Numbered from the stretch's first letter, positions 46,331 through 58,620 are shown. The stretch is DNA of 64,000 bases from Sipunculus nudus (GCA_026874595.1 CM049320.1:46264714-46328713); one strand, 5' to 3'. Translations and numbers: made by a program. The notes: generated by a model from the sequence alone, not told the origin.

Positions 46331-47331
46331 TTTAAGCAAGAGAATTTTTTAAGTTATTAGCATTAAAATAATATCAGTACCTTAAATTTTGCCCAAACTT
46401 GAACATGGCAATATTTGTTCCTGTGAGTACTGTTGATTTAATCTTCACAGCATGTTAACATAAGTATTTATTTTATTTTAATTCTGATATTTGAAAATAA
46501 AAGCTTGAAAAATAGGCTAGTTATTGAATTTATTTATAGAGGCTCTGTTGTAGTCACATGCTTTGTCCAGATGCAGGCAACTCAGTCTCCTGGTCACTGG
46601 AAGTCAGTTATTCAAGGATTCCTGATTAGTTACAGTCACTGTGGGAGATCCCATGCTGTGACATGTGTACAGTTATTCTCAAATCACCTCCCCCCCCCCC
46701 CATATAATACTAATTGAACCTATCAGCATGCATAAACTTGTAAAATATGAAGCAAATTATTGATAAATAAAAGCACAATTTAAAACTGTGAAATCTGAAT
46801 CAAGTTTTATTTATAGATATTTATTGTTTGAAAGATTTAAATGATATATTTTTGTGGTAAAAAATAAATATACATTTGTATGCATGATATGGTGTTATCT
46901 GATTGAGATTTTTGATGATACAATTTAGAATTATGAATCAACTTTTATATTGAGATATATATATATATATATATTATTAGAAATGTATAGAAATATAAAC
47001 TTAAAATAAAAAAAATGATGTGATAATAAAATGAGGATCTAATACAAACATTTGTTCATTATTTTCCTGCCTCAGCAGAACTGGATATCAGGCTTTGTTT
47101 GCCCTGTATGTATATGCATACATGTTGTTAATCCCACCATTTCCCCCCCCCCCCCCCCCCCCCCCGCACCCTCCTCTGCTTCAATTGATTCCTTTGCACT
47201 TGGACATTAGTTTTTATTTCAAATGTGTAAAATGTATTTAATTTTAAAAATAATTGCCTCTGGAGAATGAAACATAAAGTGATCAGCTCTGTCTCTTCAT
47301 CATCTCTCTGTTATCGTTAAATATATATTAA
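46331..47331. repeat. AT-rich region with (AT)n and poly-C
   Basis: Contains (AT)n at 46,955-46,974, poly-C at 46,688-46,699 and a 23-C run at 47,143-47,165. Shares diverged sequence with 42,230-42,990. No gene seen. Confidence 0.6.
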
Positions 47332-48612
47332 TTATGAAATTTTTCCTATAAAAAGAGACAGAGCTTTGATGGGACAATTAAGGGCCTGGGGTTTTGTGTG
47401 CAGGACAACCACTTGACACTGCCCAAGGGGGAGATTTTTTGCATGGCGAATCCTAATGGTTGCTTTACCTTGAGTTATATCTAGTGTCAAATCTGACAAC
47501 TGCACTACCATGTTCTGCTGGCTGACTGACCTGGTGATCAGTTCACTGATGCGGAAAAAACCATGGAAGGCTACCAAGTATAGCTCTGCATGTATACAAT
47601 TTGGAGAGGTAGGCATTGCTAGACATGCAAGGGAGAGCTTTAACCAGGTGGTGCAGTATATTTTGAGAAATGTGGAATCTAAGGTAAACCTGCGAAGTAA
47701 GCTTACGAGCCCCAATTACGAGCCTTTTAACCACTTCTGCTGAAGGGGGTCTGGCAACTTGGCTAATTTATGTACAAATGAAATGGCATAAGCTGCAGAT
47801 GCCAACATCAAGCCCGTACAACCCGTGTCATATTTATTAGACAGAAACAAAAATACAGTGACTGGTAGTTGTAACCATTGTGGTTGGTTATGATTCTGGC
47901 AGAATGTGTGTAAGCTCTTCCACATCTGATTATATGATTTTTTTGTTTGTTGAGATATACTGTTAGACATGAGATGTTGACCTACTGCAGTCAGCTGAGG
48001 GATGTCAGGGGAGTCAGAACAGGAACTGTTGATCAGATGGCACCCTTGGCTAGAGCAAGAAAGTGATCTACCTGCAAACAGGATAGAGCATGAGCTAAGT
48101 GAACGCCTTTATGTGATATGTGTACTGCCTTGAAGAAAATGTTGTATTTTAATGAGGCAAGGACTAGAAGCCTTACTAGATACATAGTGTGAAGTTCTGG
48201 AGTGGAATGTTTGTTGAGTACATGGACTAAAGCCAACTTGTCAGTTGCAAATTTCACCTTTTAAATGGCTGGCAGCAACAATGGGCCAAAGTTCGAGAGT
48301 TACTATGCTGTAATGTTGCCATGGTGTGGGCCATTCACCATAGAACCACTCTTTCCGAAATACAGGCCCCAACCCCAAGCCTTTGATGGCATTGGTATGA
48401 AAGTGTAATTCTACTGAAGAGTACCATGCTTGCTCCAGGAAGAATGAATTCCCAATGAAATGATCTAAAAAACAAAGCCATGTCCTCAAGTCAAGCTTAA
48501 CTTGTTTTCTAATCCTTGTGCGGTGGTGTGGTTGTTTGAGCCCATAAGTCCTGTCAATCAGGCGTCTGAGAAAAGCTCTACCTGACAACACCACAGCACA
48601 AGTAAAATTAAA
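47332..48612 (-). pseudogene. DIRS-like tyrosine-recombinase retroelement fragment (RT/RNase H plus YR), broken
   Basis: Minus-strand order matches the DIRS/Ngaro group. 48,612-48,241 reads the end of RT and start of RNase H (GRAFLRRLID, WLCFLDHF, then HTNAIKGLG); 48,257-48,033 continues RNase H (TDKLALVHVLNK, HTMYLVRLLVLASLKYN, AHALSCLQV); 47,970-47,332 is the recombinase (QQTKKSYNQMWKSLHTFC, HKLAKLPDP, GARKLTSQVY, then AFHGFFRISEL). The Arg of box I is the codon at 47,551-47,553. Breaks: frameshifts near 48,250, in 48,033-47,970, near 47,730 and near 47,580; the RNase H Asp usual in TDAS is Asn here; the second recombinase box (HxxR and Tyr) is absent because the frame ends at 47,332. The RT catalytic part is cut off by a family A tail at 48,613. 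Dead element. Confidence 0.85.
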
Positions 48613-50249
48613 CAAGTGACCCATGGGTCATGACGCTCAGCTGACTGGGAAAAGTTTCGCAAAAGGAAATTTTATCATCTGAAGGGTAGTATTTACCCAT
48701 ACAACTGAAGCATCAAACAGATTAACCAACAGGCCAAGATTGTGTCTGTATTTAAATATCTCAAAAATAGAGAAAAAATGCGTAAACTTTAAACAAATAC
48801 AGGTGGCTCCATGAGTCTGCAGAAACTAATAAAAACACAAGGTCAATATCCATGCAAAGAACCATGGTGATCTCTGCATTAGTTGTTAAGATACTTAAGC
48901 TTTTGTATCAAATTTTCCTTTATTCTGAGGGATACTTCTGAGTCCTATAGCTTGAATGATATGGGTAACAGAGATCTAATTTCAGGTTTCCACAGACACT
49001 TTTCATGGGTCTTCTTGCATGACAAGAATGAAGATTCTAGGTCCAGTTGTTACAATTTGTGCCTTGTTAACAGATGACAGCATCCTTAAAGGTCTCAAAA
49101 ATAGAGAAAATAATTTAAAAAATTGAATAAAATATAGATGGCACCACCAGTCTGCAGAAACTGATGAAACGCCCCATAATCAATGTCCATGCAAAGAATC
49201 ATGGTGATCTCTGCATTAGTTGTTCAGATACTTCATCTTTTGTATCAAATTTCCATTATTCTGAGGGATACTTCAGAGTCCTATAGCTTGAAGGATATGG
49301 GAAACAGAGACCTAATTTCAGGTTTCCACAGACACTTTTCATGGGCCTCCTTGCATTACAAGAATGAAGAATCTAGGTCCAGTTGTTACGATTTGTTCCC
49401 TGTTGACGGGTATCAACATCTTTAAAGGTCTTAAAAATAGAGAAAAAAATTCGTAAAAATTTGAAAAAAAATAGAGGTGGCACACCCAGTCTGCAGAAAC
49501 TTATGGAACACCTCAATATGTTTGCCAAATTCATGAACATCAGTGTTGTAGTTATTGAGATACTGCAGTTTTTGTATCAAATTTTTCATTATTCTGGGGG
49601 GTATTTTGGAGCCAAACAGCTTAAAGGATATGGGTAACATAGACCTAATTTCAGGTTTCTGTGGAGACTTTTCATGGGTCTCCCTGTGTGTCAAGAATGA
49701 AGATTATTGGTCCAGTTGTTATGATTTGTGCCCTGTTAACAGGTGTTCATATCTTTAAAGGTCTCAAAAATTGTGAAAAAAATTCTTAAGAACACCCAAA
49801 CAAATACAGATGGTGCCATCAGTCTGCAGAAACTGATGAAACACTCAATGATCAATATCCATGCAAACACTTATGGTGATCTCTGCATTAGTTGTCCAGA
49901 TACTTCAGCTTTTGTATCAAATTTTTCATTATTCTTAGCTGCACTTTGGAGTGCCAAAGCTCAAAGGATATCGGTAACAGAGATCTAATTTCATGTTTCA
50001 TGGAGACTTTTCATGGGTCTCCCTGTTTGTCAAGAATGAAGGTTCTAGGTCCAGTCGTTACGATTTGTATCCTGTTGACAGATAACTACATCCATAAAGG
50101 TCTCAAAAATAGAGAAAAAAAAATTGTAAAAATTTGAAAAAATACAGGTGGAGCCACCAGTCTGCAGAAATTGATGGATCACCTCTTGATCAATATGTAT
50201 GCCAAAAATCATTACCATCAGTGTTGTAGTTATTGAGATGTTGCAGTTT
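48613..50249 (-). mobile_element. family A Helitron-like element, inverted, 336-bp core units
   Basis: The tail lies at the left: complement TCAGCTGAGCGTCATGACCC, then ATGGGTCACTTG, joined to DIRS sequence (TTTAATTTTAC) at 48,612/48,613. Core units repeat every ~336 bp (ATGGTGATCTC-type blocks near 48,864, 49,201, 49,537, 49,873 and 50,209). The head is missing: a family B head begins in the run GCAGTTTTT at 50,250 where family A would go on to TGTATCAAATT. Confidence 0.85.
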
Positions 50250-52552
50250 TTAGCGAACCTTTCAGCTTATGCGATTGTGTGGCGTTGTCCGTCGGCCGTT
50301 GTCCATTGTCCGTCATCTGTACGTTAACCCATACTATCTTGAAAACGGCAAGAGTTAGCATCAAGAAATTTTCTGCAAAAAATTAGTCATCTAAAAAACT
50401 CTATCAGATTTTGCTTATTTTTTGGCTAACTGCATTTTCTTGGATTTTATAGAGAAAAAGTTAAAAAAGCTTTAAAAATCTTCTTCTCCGAAACTGTTCA
50501 GCCAAATTGTCCAATATTTCACAGAAATGATCCCTGGAACAATCTCTCTCAAGTTTGTTCGAATGGTTTAAGTTCAGTGATTTTTGGCAGAGTTAAAGCT
50601 AGTTGAACTTAGTCATCTGTCCAAAAAAGCATACTAAAATTACAGTCTTAGAAAAGGCTGGAGCTGTCATCACCAAATTTTATGCCAATGTTGGTCACAT
50701 GAGTCATGTCTGAAATTCAGGTATTGGTGGCGCCACCTGCATCGGCCTTTTTTGAACGGGGGTCATCAGTGCCCGTATCATACTGACGGCTACAAAAAAC
50801 TTCTTCTCTGAAACCATTTTGCCAAATTGTTTAATATCGCACAAAAATGATCCCAGGGTAGTGCTTTCTGAAGTGTGTTCAAATGGTCTCAGTTCAGTGA
50901 CTTTTGGCTGAGTTATGAGAAGCTGAATTTAGTCATATGCCATAACAGCCAATTTTAGCTCAGTGGCTACAAAGATCTTCTCAAAAACCACTGGGCCAAA
51001 TTCTTAAATCTTACACATTAATTATTCTTAGATGTTGATAATTCAAGTTTGTTCAAATGGTTTTGGTTCAGTGATTTTTGGCTGAGTTATTGGAAGCTTA
51101 ACTTAGCCATTTTGCTTTATTTTCCCTTATGAGTTATAAACCTGCAAAATGTTTTTTGGCTGATGCCACTGAGGCCAGTTTGTTTAATATTTTTTTCAAG
51201 AATAATCCCCAGAATAATTCTTATGATAATTGTCTTTTATGGTTCCAAAGAATGAATTTTGGCTGAATAGTAAAGATTGAATTGAGTCATTTTACCATAT
51301 ATGTTAGCTGTGTGATGCAGATACATCTAGCCTGGAATCAGTTTATCAGCATCCGTTACATCATGCCTCCAGACATTTAGATTTCAGGTTATCTATGGTT
51401 AATATTGACAAGAATGTTTTTTAAAAACTTTTAAAAAATGTAGATTTATGATTTTAAATTTCCTCATGCCAGGCAATGTTTACAATCACAGGTATACGTT
51501 AACCTGTACTATTTCGAAAACGACTGAAGCTAGCATCATGAAATTTAATGCAAAAAATTAGCCATCTGAAAAAAATCTGCATTTTCTTAGATTTTATAGA
51601 GAAAAAGCTAAAAAACCTTTAAAAATCTTCTCCTCTGAAACGGTAAAGCCAATTTGTTCAATATTTCACAGAAATAATCTTTTTTACCATCTCTCTCAAG
51701 TTTGTTCAAATGGTTCAATTTCTGTGAATTTTGGCCAAATTACAGGAAGTTGAACCTAGTCATCTGTCCAAAAAAGCATACTAAAATGACAATCTCAGAA
51801 ACGGCCGGAGCTATCATCACCAAATTTTATGCCAGTGTTGGTCACATGAGTCATATATGAAATTCAGGTATTGGTGGCGCCACCTGCATTGACCTTTTTT
51901 TGTACGGGAGTCATTGGTCATCTGTATATCAACCCATAATCTCTCAGGAATTGCAGGAGCTACCATCCCCAGATTTTATGCAATAATCTGTCACATATCA
52001 AATGTTGTGGGATTCAGCTTATGTTTTTGCTATCTGCATTTACTTAGATTTTATAGAGGAAAAGCTGAAAAACCTTTAAAAGTCTTCTTGTAAACGGTTC
52101 AGCCAAATTGTTCAATATTTTACAGAAATGATCCCAGAGGCAAGCACTCTCAAGTTTGTTCAAATGGTTAGCATTTGATGAATTAAGTGGAGTTAAATGA
52201 ATTCGAATGGTCATTTGGCCAAGTAAGCATACTGACATAGTTATCTCAGAAATGCAGAAGCTAGCATTACCAAGTATTGTGCAAATGTTGGTCACATGAA
52301 TCATATTTGAAGTTGCAGATTTTGATGTGCCACCTACATTGACCTGTTTTTAATGGGCAAAAACCTCATAATTTTAGCCTCTTTCAGCTTAAAATGTTTA
52401 TGATGAAACTGTCAAGTTGAATCATTCAATTTTTCAAAAGAATTATCATAGGACATGGTTCTTTCAATAATATAAGAAAAACTGAAGTTGGTCTTATGGC
52501 CATTATTATGTCTAACTCAAACTGGGGACTGCAAAACTGTTCTTCTATAAAA
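50250..52552 (+). mobile_element. family B Helitron-like element
   Basis: The head TTTTTAGCGAACCTTTCAGC at about 50,247, then GTCCGTCGGCCGTTGTCC. The core repeats in blocks: CTCTGAAAC..CAGCCAAATTG at about 50,490, 51,632 and 52,095, and GGTATTGGTGGCGCCACC at 50,721 and 51,868. 50,450-51,375 matches 34,676-35,540. No CTAG tail identified; the right end passes into repeat G-associated sequence at about 52,553. Confidence 0.75.
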
Positions 52553-52840
52553 TTATTGTTTCAATTATAACTTCTGTTACATGGCAAAAAAATTATTCTT
52601 AGGTGGCCTTTGTTCCAGTTTACTTGAATGATTTTTGTCAGAATTATTGGACCTTTAACAATGAAAGAACTGAATCTTTTATTTTTCTAGATATTTTAAT
52701 AAAAAGTTTATGAATATTTCAGCTTGAAAAAAAAGCATTTTAGCCAAATTCTTTCAGTATGTGTAAACAGATTTGCCAACAGGCCAAGATTGTGTCTGTT
52801 TATTTACATAGGTTAAGAAACTGCCAACTGTTTCAGATTT
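52553..52840 (+). repeat. repeat G-associated sequence, target of the composite A element
   Basis: Matches 39,787-40,070 almost base for base, up to TTTCAGATTT, where the A element begins. The continuation of the match resumes at 56,183. Confidence 0.8.
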
Positions 52841-55800
52841 TTAGCTCAGCTGACTGAAAGTCATCTGAGCTATAGCAATCACTCTTTGTCCGTCTGTCTG
52901 TCTGTCTGTCTGTCCGTCTGTCTGTCTGTCCGTCTGTCCCTTAACCAGGCACAAATCGTAACCGCTAGAACTGGAATCTTCTTACTTGACATCCTGGGAG
53001 GTCCATGAAAAATCTCCTTGGAAACCAGAAATTAGGTCTCTGTTACCCATATCCTTCGAGCTATGGGGCCCCAAAGTACCCCCCCAGAAAAGTCCAAAAT
53101 TTCATACAAAAACTTCAATATCTCATTAACTACTTGACTGATGGTCATGATTTTTGGCATACATATTGATCATGAGAGGTTCCATCAGTTCCTGAAGACT
53201 GGTGGCACCACCTGTATTTTTCCATTTTTTACGAATTTTTTTCTCTATTTTTGAGACCTTTAAAAATGTGAACATCTGTTAACAAGGCACAAATCGTAAT
53301 GACTGGACTTAGAATCTTCATTCTCAACACACTGAGAGACCTATGAAAAGTCTCCATGGAAACCAGAAATTAGGTCTCTGTTACCCATATCCTTCCAGCT
53401 ATGGGGCCCCAAACTACCCCCCAGAAAAGTAAAAAATTTCAAACAAAAACTTCAATATCTCATTAAATACTTGACTGATGGTCATGATTTTTGTCATACA
53501 TATCGATCATGAGATGTTCCATCACTCTCTGTCGACTGGTGGCGCCACCTGTATCGTTCAATTTTTTACGAATTTTTTTCTTTATTTTTGAGACCTTTCA
53601 AAATGTAAACATCTGTTAACAAGGCACAAATCGTAAAGACTGGACCCAGAATCTTTTCTTGACACACTGAGAGACCTATGAAAAGTCTCCATGGAAACCA
53701 GAAATGAGGTCTCTGTTACCCATATTCTTCGAGCTATGGAGCCCCAAAGTACCCCAAAGAAAAGTAAAAAATTTCATACAAAAACCTTAATATCTCATTA
53801 ACTACTTGACTGATGGTCATGATTTGTGGCATAACTATTGATCATGAGATGTGTCATCACTTCCTGCAAACTGGTGGTGCCACCTTTATTGTTAGATTTT
53901 TTACGATTTTTTCCTCTATTTTGAGACCTTTAAGGATGCTGTCATCTGTTAGCATGGCACAAATTGTAACGACTGGACCTAGAATCTTCATTCTTGACAC
54001 ACTGAGAGGTCCATGAAAAATATCCTTGGAATCCAGAAATTAGGTTTCTGTTACCCATATACTTCGAGCTATGGGGACCCAAAGTACCCCCCCCCCCCCC
54101 GAGTAGTCAAAAATTTCATACAAAAACTTCAATATCTCAATAACTACATCACTGATGGTCATGATTTTTGGCATACATATTGATTATGAGATGTTCCATC
54201 AGTTCCTGCAGACTGGTGGCACCACCTATGTTATCTATCAAGAGGGTACAAATTGCAACAACTGGACCTAGAAACTTCATTCTTGTCATGCAAGGAGGCC
54301 CATGAAGAGTGCCTGTGGAAACTTGAAATTAGGTCTCTGTTACCCATGTCCTTCAAGCTATAGGTCTCTGAAGTATCCCTCAGAATAATGGACAATTTGA
54401 TACAAAAGCTGAAGTATCTGAACAACTAATACGGAGATCATCATGATTCTTTGCATGGATATTGACCATTAAGTGTTTTTAGCTCAGCTGACTGTAAGTC
54501 ATCTGAAGTATCCCTCAGAATAATGGACAATTTGATACAAAAGCTCAAGTATCTAAACAACTATTGCAGTGATCACCATGATTCTTTGCATGGATATTGA
54601 TCATGGAATGTGTCATCAGTTTCTGCAGTATGGTGGCGCCACCTGTATTTTTTTATTTTTACGAATTTTTTTCTCTATTTTTGAGACCTCATAAGATGCG
54701 GTCATCTGTTAACATGGCACAAATCGTAACAACTGGACCTAGAATCTTCTCTCTTGACATGCTGAGAGGCCCATGAAAAGTTTCCTTAAAAACTTGAAAT
54801 TAGGTCTCTGTTACCCATAACCTCTGAGCTATGGGGCTCCGAAGTACCCCCCAGAATAATGGAAAATTTGATACAAAAGCATAAGTATCTGAACAATTAT
54901 TATATTGATCACCATGATTCTTTGCATGGATATTGATCATGAATGTTTCATCAGTTTCTGCATTCTGGTGGCGCCACCTGTATTTTTTCAATTTTTAGCT
55001 CAGCTGACTGAAAGTCATCTGAGCTGTAGGGATCACCTTTTGTCCGTCGTCCGTCCGGCCATCCAGGCGTCTGTCTGTTAACAGGGCACAAATGGTAACC
55101 GCTAGACCGGGAATCTTCTTACTTGAAATCCTGGGAGGTCTATGGAAATTCTCCTTTTAAACCTGAAATTAGGTCACTGTGACCTATATTTTTCGAGCTA
55201 TGGGGTTCTGAAGTACCCCCCAGAATAATGCAAAATTTAATACAAAAGCTCAAGTATCTGAACAACTAATGCATTAATCACCATGATTCTTTGCATGGAT
55301 ATTGATCATGGAGTGTTTCATCAATTTCTCGAGATTGGTTGCGCCACCTATATTTTTTTTATTTTTTACGATTTTTTTTCTCTACTTTTGTGATCTTTAA
55401 ACATTTGGTCATCTGTAAACAGGGCACAAATCATAATGACTGGACCTAGAATCTTCTGTCCTCACCTCCAGGGAAGTCATAAAAGGTCTACATGGAAACC
55501 CGAAATAAGGTCCCTGTTACCCATATTCTGTGAGCCATTGGGCTCTGAAGTACCCCCCAGAATAAAGATTTGGTCATATATTAACAGGGCACAAATCATA
55601 ATGACTGGACCTAGAATCTTCTGTCCTCACCTCCAGGGAAGCCCATAAAAGGTCTACATGGAAACCCAAAATAAGGTCCCTGTTAACCATATCCTTCATG
55701 CTCTGGGGCTCCGAAGTACTCCCCAGAATAAAGATTTGGTCATCTGTTAACAGAGCACAAATTATAATGACTTGACCTAGAATCTCCTTTCTTGATATGC

Positions 55801-56182
55801 TGGGAGGCCCCTGAAAAGTCTCCTTGTGCACCTGAAATTACATCTCTGTTACCCATATCCTTCATCCTATGCAGCTTTGAAATACCCCCCAGAATAAACT
55901 TTGGATTTGTTAACAGGGCACAAATCATAACACCTAGAATTTTATTTTTTGACATGCTGGGAGACCCCTGAAAAGTCATCTTGTAAACCTTGAAAATAGG
56001 TGTCTGTTACCCATATCCTTCATGCTACAGAGCTCCATAGTACCCGAATGAATATTGGATGATTTTATACAAAAGGTCAAGTTTGGAAAAAGTATTTCAT
56101 TCAAATTTGACATTCAGATGATAAAATTACTTTTGTCAATGTCTTCCTGGTCAGCTGAGCGTCATGACCCCTGGGTCACTTG
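52841..56182 (+). mobile_element. composite family A Helitron-like element, three heads and one tail
   Basis: Heads (29-nt hairpin, arms AGCTCAG/CTGAGCT) are at 52,843-52,871 and 54,997-55,025, with a partial one at 54,481. The first and last are followed by GTCCGTC/GTCTG repeats. Core units of ~336 bp (GAAATTAGGTCTCTGTTACC at 53,027, 53,369 and on) carry the palindrome at 53,541, 54,635 and 54,968. The only tail is TCAGCTGAGCGTCATGACCC at 56,151, ending CACTTG at 56,182. TCAGCTGAGC complements the head GCTCAGCTGA. Flanks join into the uninterrupted site at 40,061-40,085. No protein encoded. Confidence 0.85.
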
Positions 56183-56690
56183 TTCAATAGATCAAGAGTT
56201 CATTCAGTGCAGCCAGATATAGGTCAAGAGTTCAGTCAGTGCAGCCAAGCACAAGGCATGTGATCCCCTCATGGGTGACATGTGAACACCTCATGGGTAC
56301 CATGTGATCACCTCATGGGTGTCATGCCCCTCAGGGCTGCATGTGGAGCCAATCTATTTATAGCTTTGGCAGACTGCCAACTGTATCAGATAAGGCAACA
56401 GGTCAAGAGTTCACTTAGTGCCGCCAGGTACAGGTCAAAAGTTCACCCAGTCTAGCCAGGTGCAGGTCATGAGTTCACTCAGTGCAGTAGCCTGAGCTAG
56501 CAAATTTGTCACAGTTCACTCGGGGCAACTGCCTTTCTCACCTAAGCGTGGTCAGCCCCATGCATCAGACTTAAGGTAGGTTTGATGTATTGGCCTAATA
56601 TTTTGACCTGTCTATGTGGCTTTGGTGGGTTTCTCGTTCACAAGACAGGTGTCACCACTTACAATGACATTTGCACAGGGTGTGACAGGG
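56183..56690 (+). repeat. dispersed repeat G, copy 3
   Basis: Resumes the interrupted match (AGATCAAGAGTTCATTCAGT), then the CATGTGATCACCTCATGGG minisatellite and GCAGCCAAGCACAAGGCATG, then GGTAGGTTTGATGTATTGGC. Ends at an abrupt junction with family A core near 56,690 (GGGTGTGACAGGGCACAAAT). Confidence 0.75.
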
Positions 56691-56790
56691 CACAAATCAT
56701 AACAGCTGGTCCTAGAAACTTCTAAGTGAATATCCATGGAGGTCAATTAAAAATTTCCTTGGAAACCTGAAATTAGGTCACTGCGACCTT
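56691..56790 (+). mobile_element. family A core, left flank of the E insertion
   Basis: GGGCACAAATCATAACAGC to GAAATTAGGTCACTGCGACC. It is interrupted by family E and continues at 58,424 with TTCCTTTGAGCTATGGG. Confidence 0.8.
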
Positions 56791-58423
56791 TTTAGCCCTC
56801 AGCCCTTAGGCTGATGGGCTATTGTCGTCACCCAAGCTGTCCGTCCGTCCGTCCGGCGTCCGTTTACTTTTACGTTGTGAGCGGGATATCTTGAAAAGGA
56901 TTCACCGTCAGAATTTTATTTCCTCGGTAAAGATGTATATCGACAAAATCTCGGTCAAGTTTGAAGATGGGTGACCTTGACCTATTTTTCTACATTTTAG
57001 AGCTGATTATAGAAAAACACTTAGATGCTTATTACTCAGGAACCATTTGGTGGATTTTCACAAAACTTACTGTGATTATTGGGACTGATAGTCTGTACCT
57101 GCTATACAAGTTTGGTGGCGCATCCTACAATTTCTGATTTTTTAATGAATTTTTATCGGATTTTTCAACTTTGGGCTTGTGAGCGGGATATCTCGAAAAG
57201 GATTCACCGTCAGAATTTTATTTCCTTGGTAAAGATGTATATCGACAAATTCTCGGTCAAGTTTGAATATGGGTGACCTTGACCTATTTTTCTACATTTT
57301 AGAGCTGATTATTTTCACTTAGATGCTTATTACTCAGAAACCATTTGGTGGATTTTCACAAAACTTACTATGATTATTGGGACTGATAGTCTGTACCTGC
57401 TATACAAGTTTGGTGGCGCCACCTACAATATCTGATTTTTTAATGAATTTTTATCGGATTTTTTAACTTTGAGCTTGTGAGCGGGATATCTCGAAAAGGA
57501 TTCACTGTCAGAATTTTATTTCCTTGGTAAAGATGTATATCGACAAAATCTCGGTCAAGTTCGAAGATGGGTGACCTTGACATATTTTTCTACATTTTAG
57601 AGCTGATTATAGAAAAACACTTAGATGCTTATTACTCAGGAACCATTTGGTGGATTTTCTTAAAATTTACTATGATTATTGGGACTGATAGTCTGTACCT
57701 GCTATACAAGTTTGGTGGCGCCACCTACAATTTCTGATTTTTAATGAATTTTTATAGGATTTTTCAACTTTGGGCTTGTGAGTTGGATATCTCGAAAGGT
57801 ATTCACCGTCAGAATTTTATTTCCTCGGTAAAGATGTATATCGACAAAATCTCGGTCAAGTTCAAAGTTGGGTGACCTTGACCTATTTTTCTACGTTTTA
57901 GAGTTGATTATAGAAAAACATTTAGAAGCTTATTTCTCAGGAACCATTGGATGGATTTTCACAATACTTACTATGATCATAGGGACTGATGGTCTGTAAC
58001 TGCTGCACAAGTTTGGGGGCGCCACCTGCAATTTCTGATTTTTTATTGAATTTTTCTTGGATTTTTCAACTTTGGCCTTGTGAGCGGGATATCTCTAAAA
58101 GGATTCACAATAGGAATTTTATTTCTTTGGTGAAGATGTATATCGACAAAAATCTCGTTCATGTTCGAAGATGGGTGACCTTGACCTACTTTTCAAGGTC
58201 ACAGAGCTTATAATGGAATAAAACTTAGAAGCTTATTTTTCAGGAAGCATTTGGTGGATTGTTATGATTTATGGTACATACCTCTCCATTTTAAATTTAT
58301 AACTGAGACATGTACAGATATACATCCATTTGAGAACAGATATTTAGTACTTGTTACTGTTACCACCTCTAAAACACTTTTCTTTTGGCTGAGGGCTTTT
58401 GTCAGCTTTTGCTGATATTCTAG
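56791..58423 (+). mobile_element. family E Helitron-like element, complete, about 1.63 kb
   Basis: The head hairpin AGCCCTCAGCC-CTTA-GGCTGATGGGCT is at 56,794-56,820, then (GTCC)n. About five core units of ~300 bp follow (GTGAGCGGGATATC near 56,875, 57,178, 57,477, 57,778 and 58,079), with GGTGGCGCCACCTACAAT at 57,413 and 57,714. AGCCCTCAGCC of the head (56,794-56,804) is exactly complementary to GGCTGAGGGCT near the tail (58,387-58,397). The tail hairpin TCAGC-TTTT-GCTGA (58,402-58,415) is followed by TATT and CTAG (58,420-58,423), then TT. All Helitron/Helentron end features are present. It is non-coding, so non-autonomous. Confidence 0.85.
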
Positions 58424-58620
58424 TTCCTTTGAGCTATGGGACTTGAAAGTTCCCCCCAGAATAGTAAAAAATTTGATACAAAACCTCTAATATCTTGATA
58501 ATTAATGCATGGTTTGTCATGAACCTTGCCTTGAATATTGACCATTACTAGTTTTGTCAGTTCCTGAAACGTGGTGGTTTTCCTATTTTAACAAATATTT
58601 TTCTATTTATTTACTATAAA
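58424..58620 (+). mobile_element. family A core, right flank of the E insertion
   Basis: Continues the family A unit (TTTGAGCTATGGGACTTGAA, CCCCCCAGAATAGTAAAA, then a degraded ATATCTTGATAATTAATGC). Confidence 0.75.
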
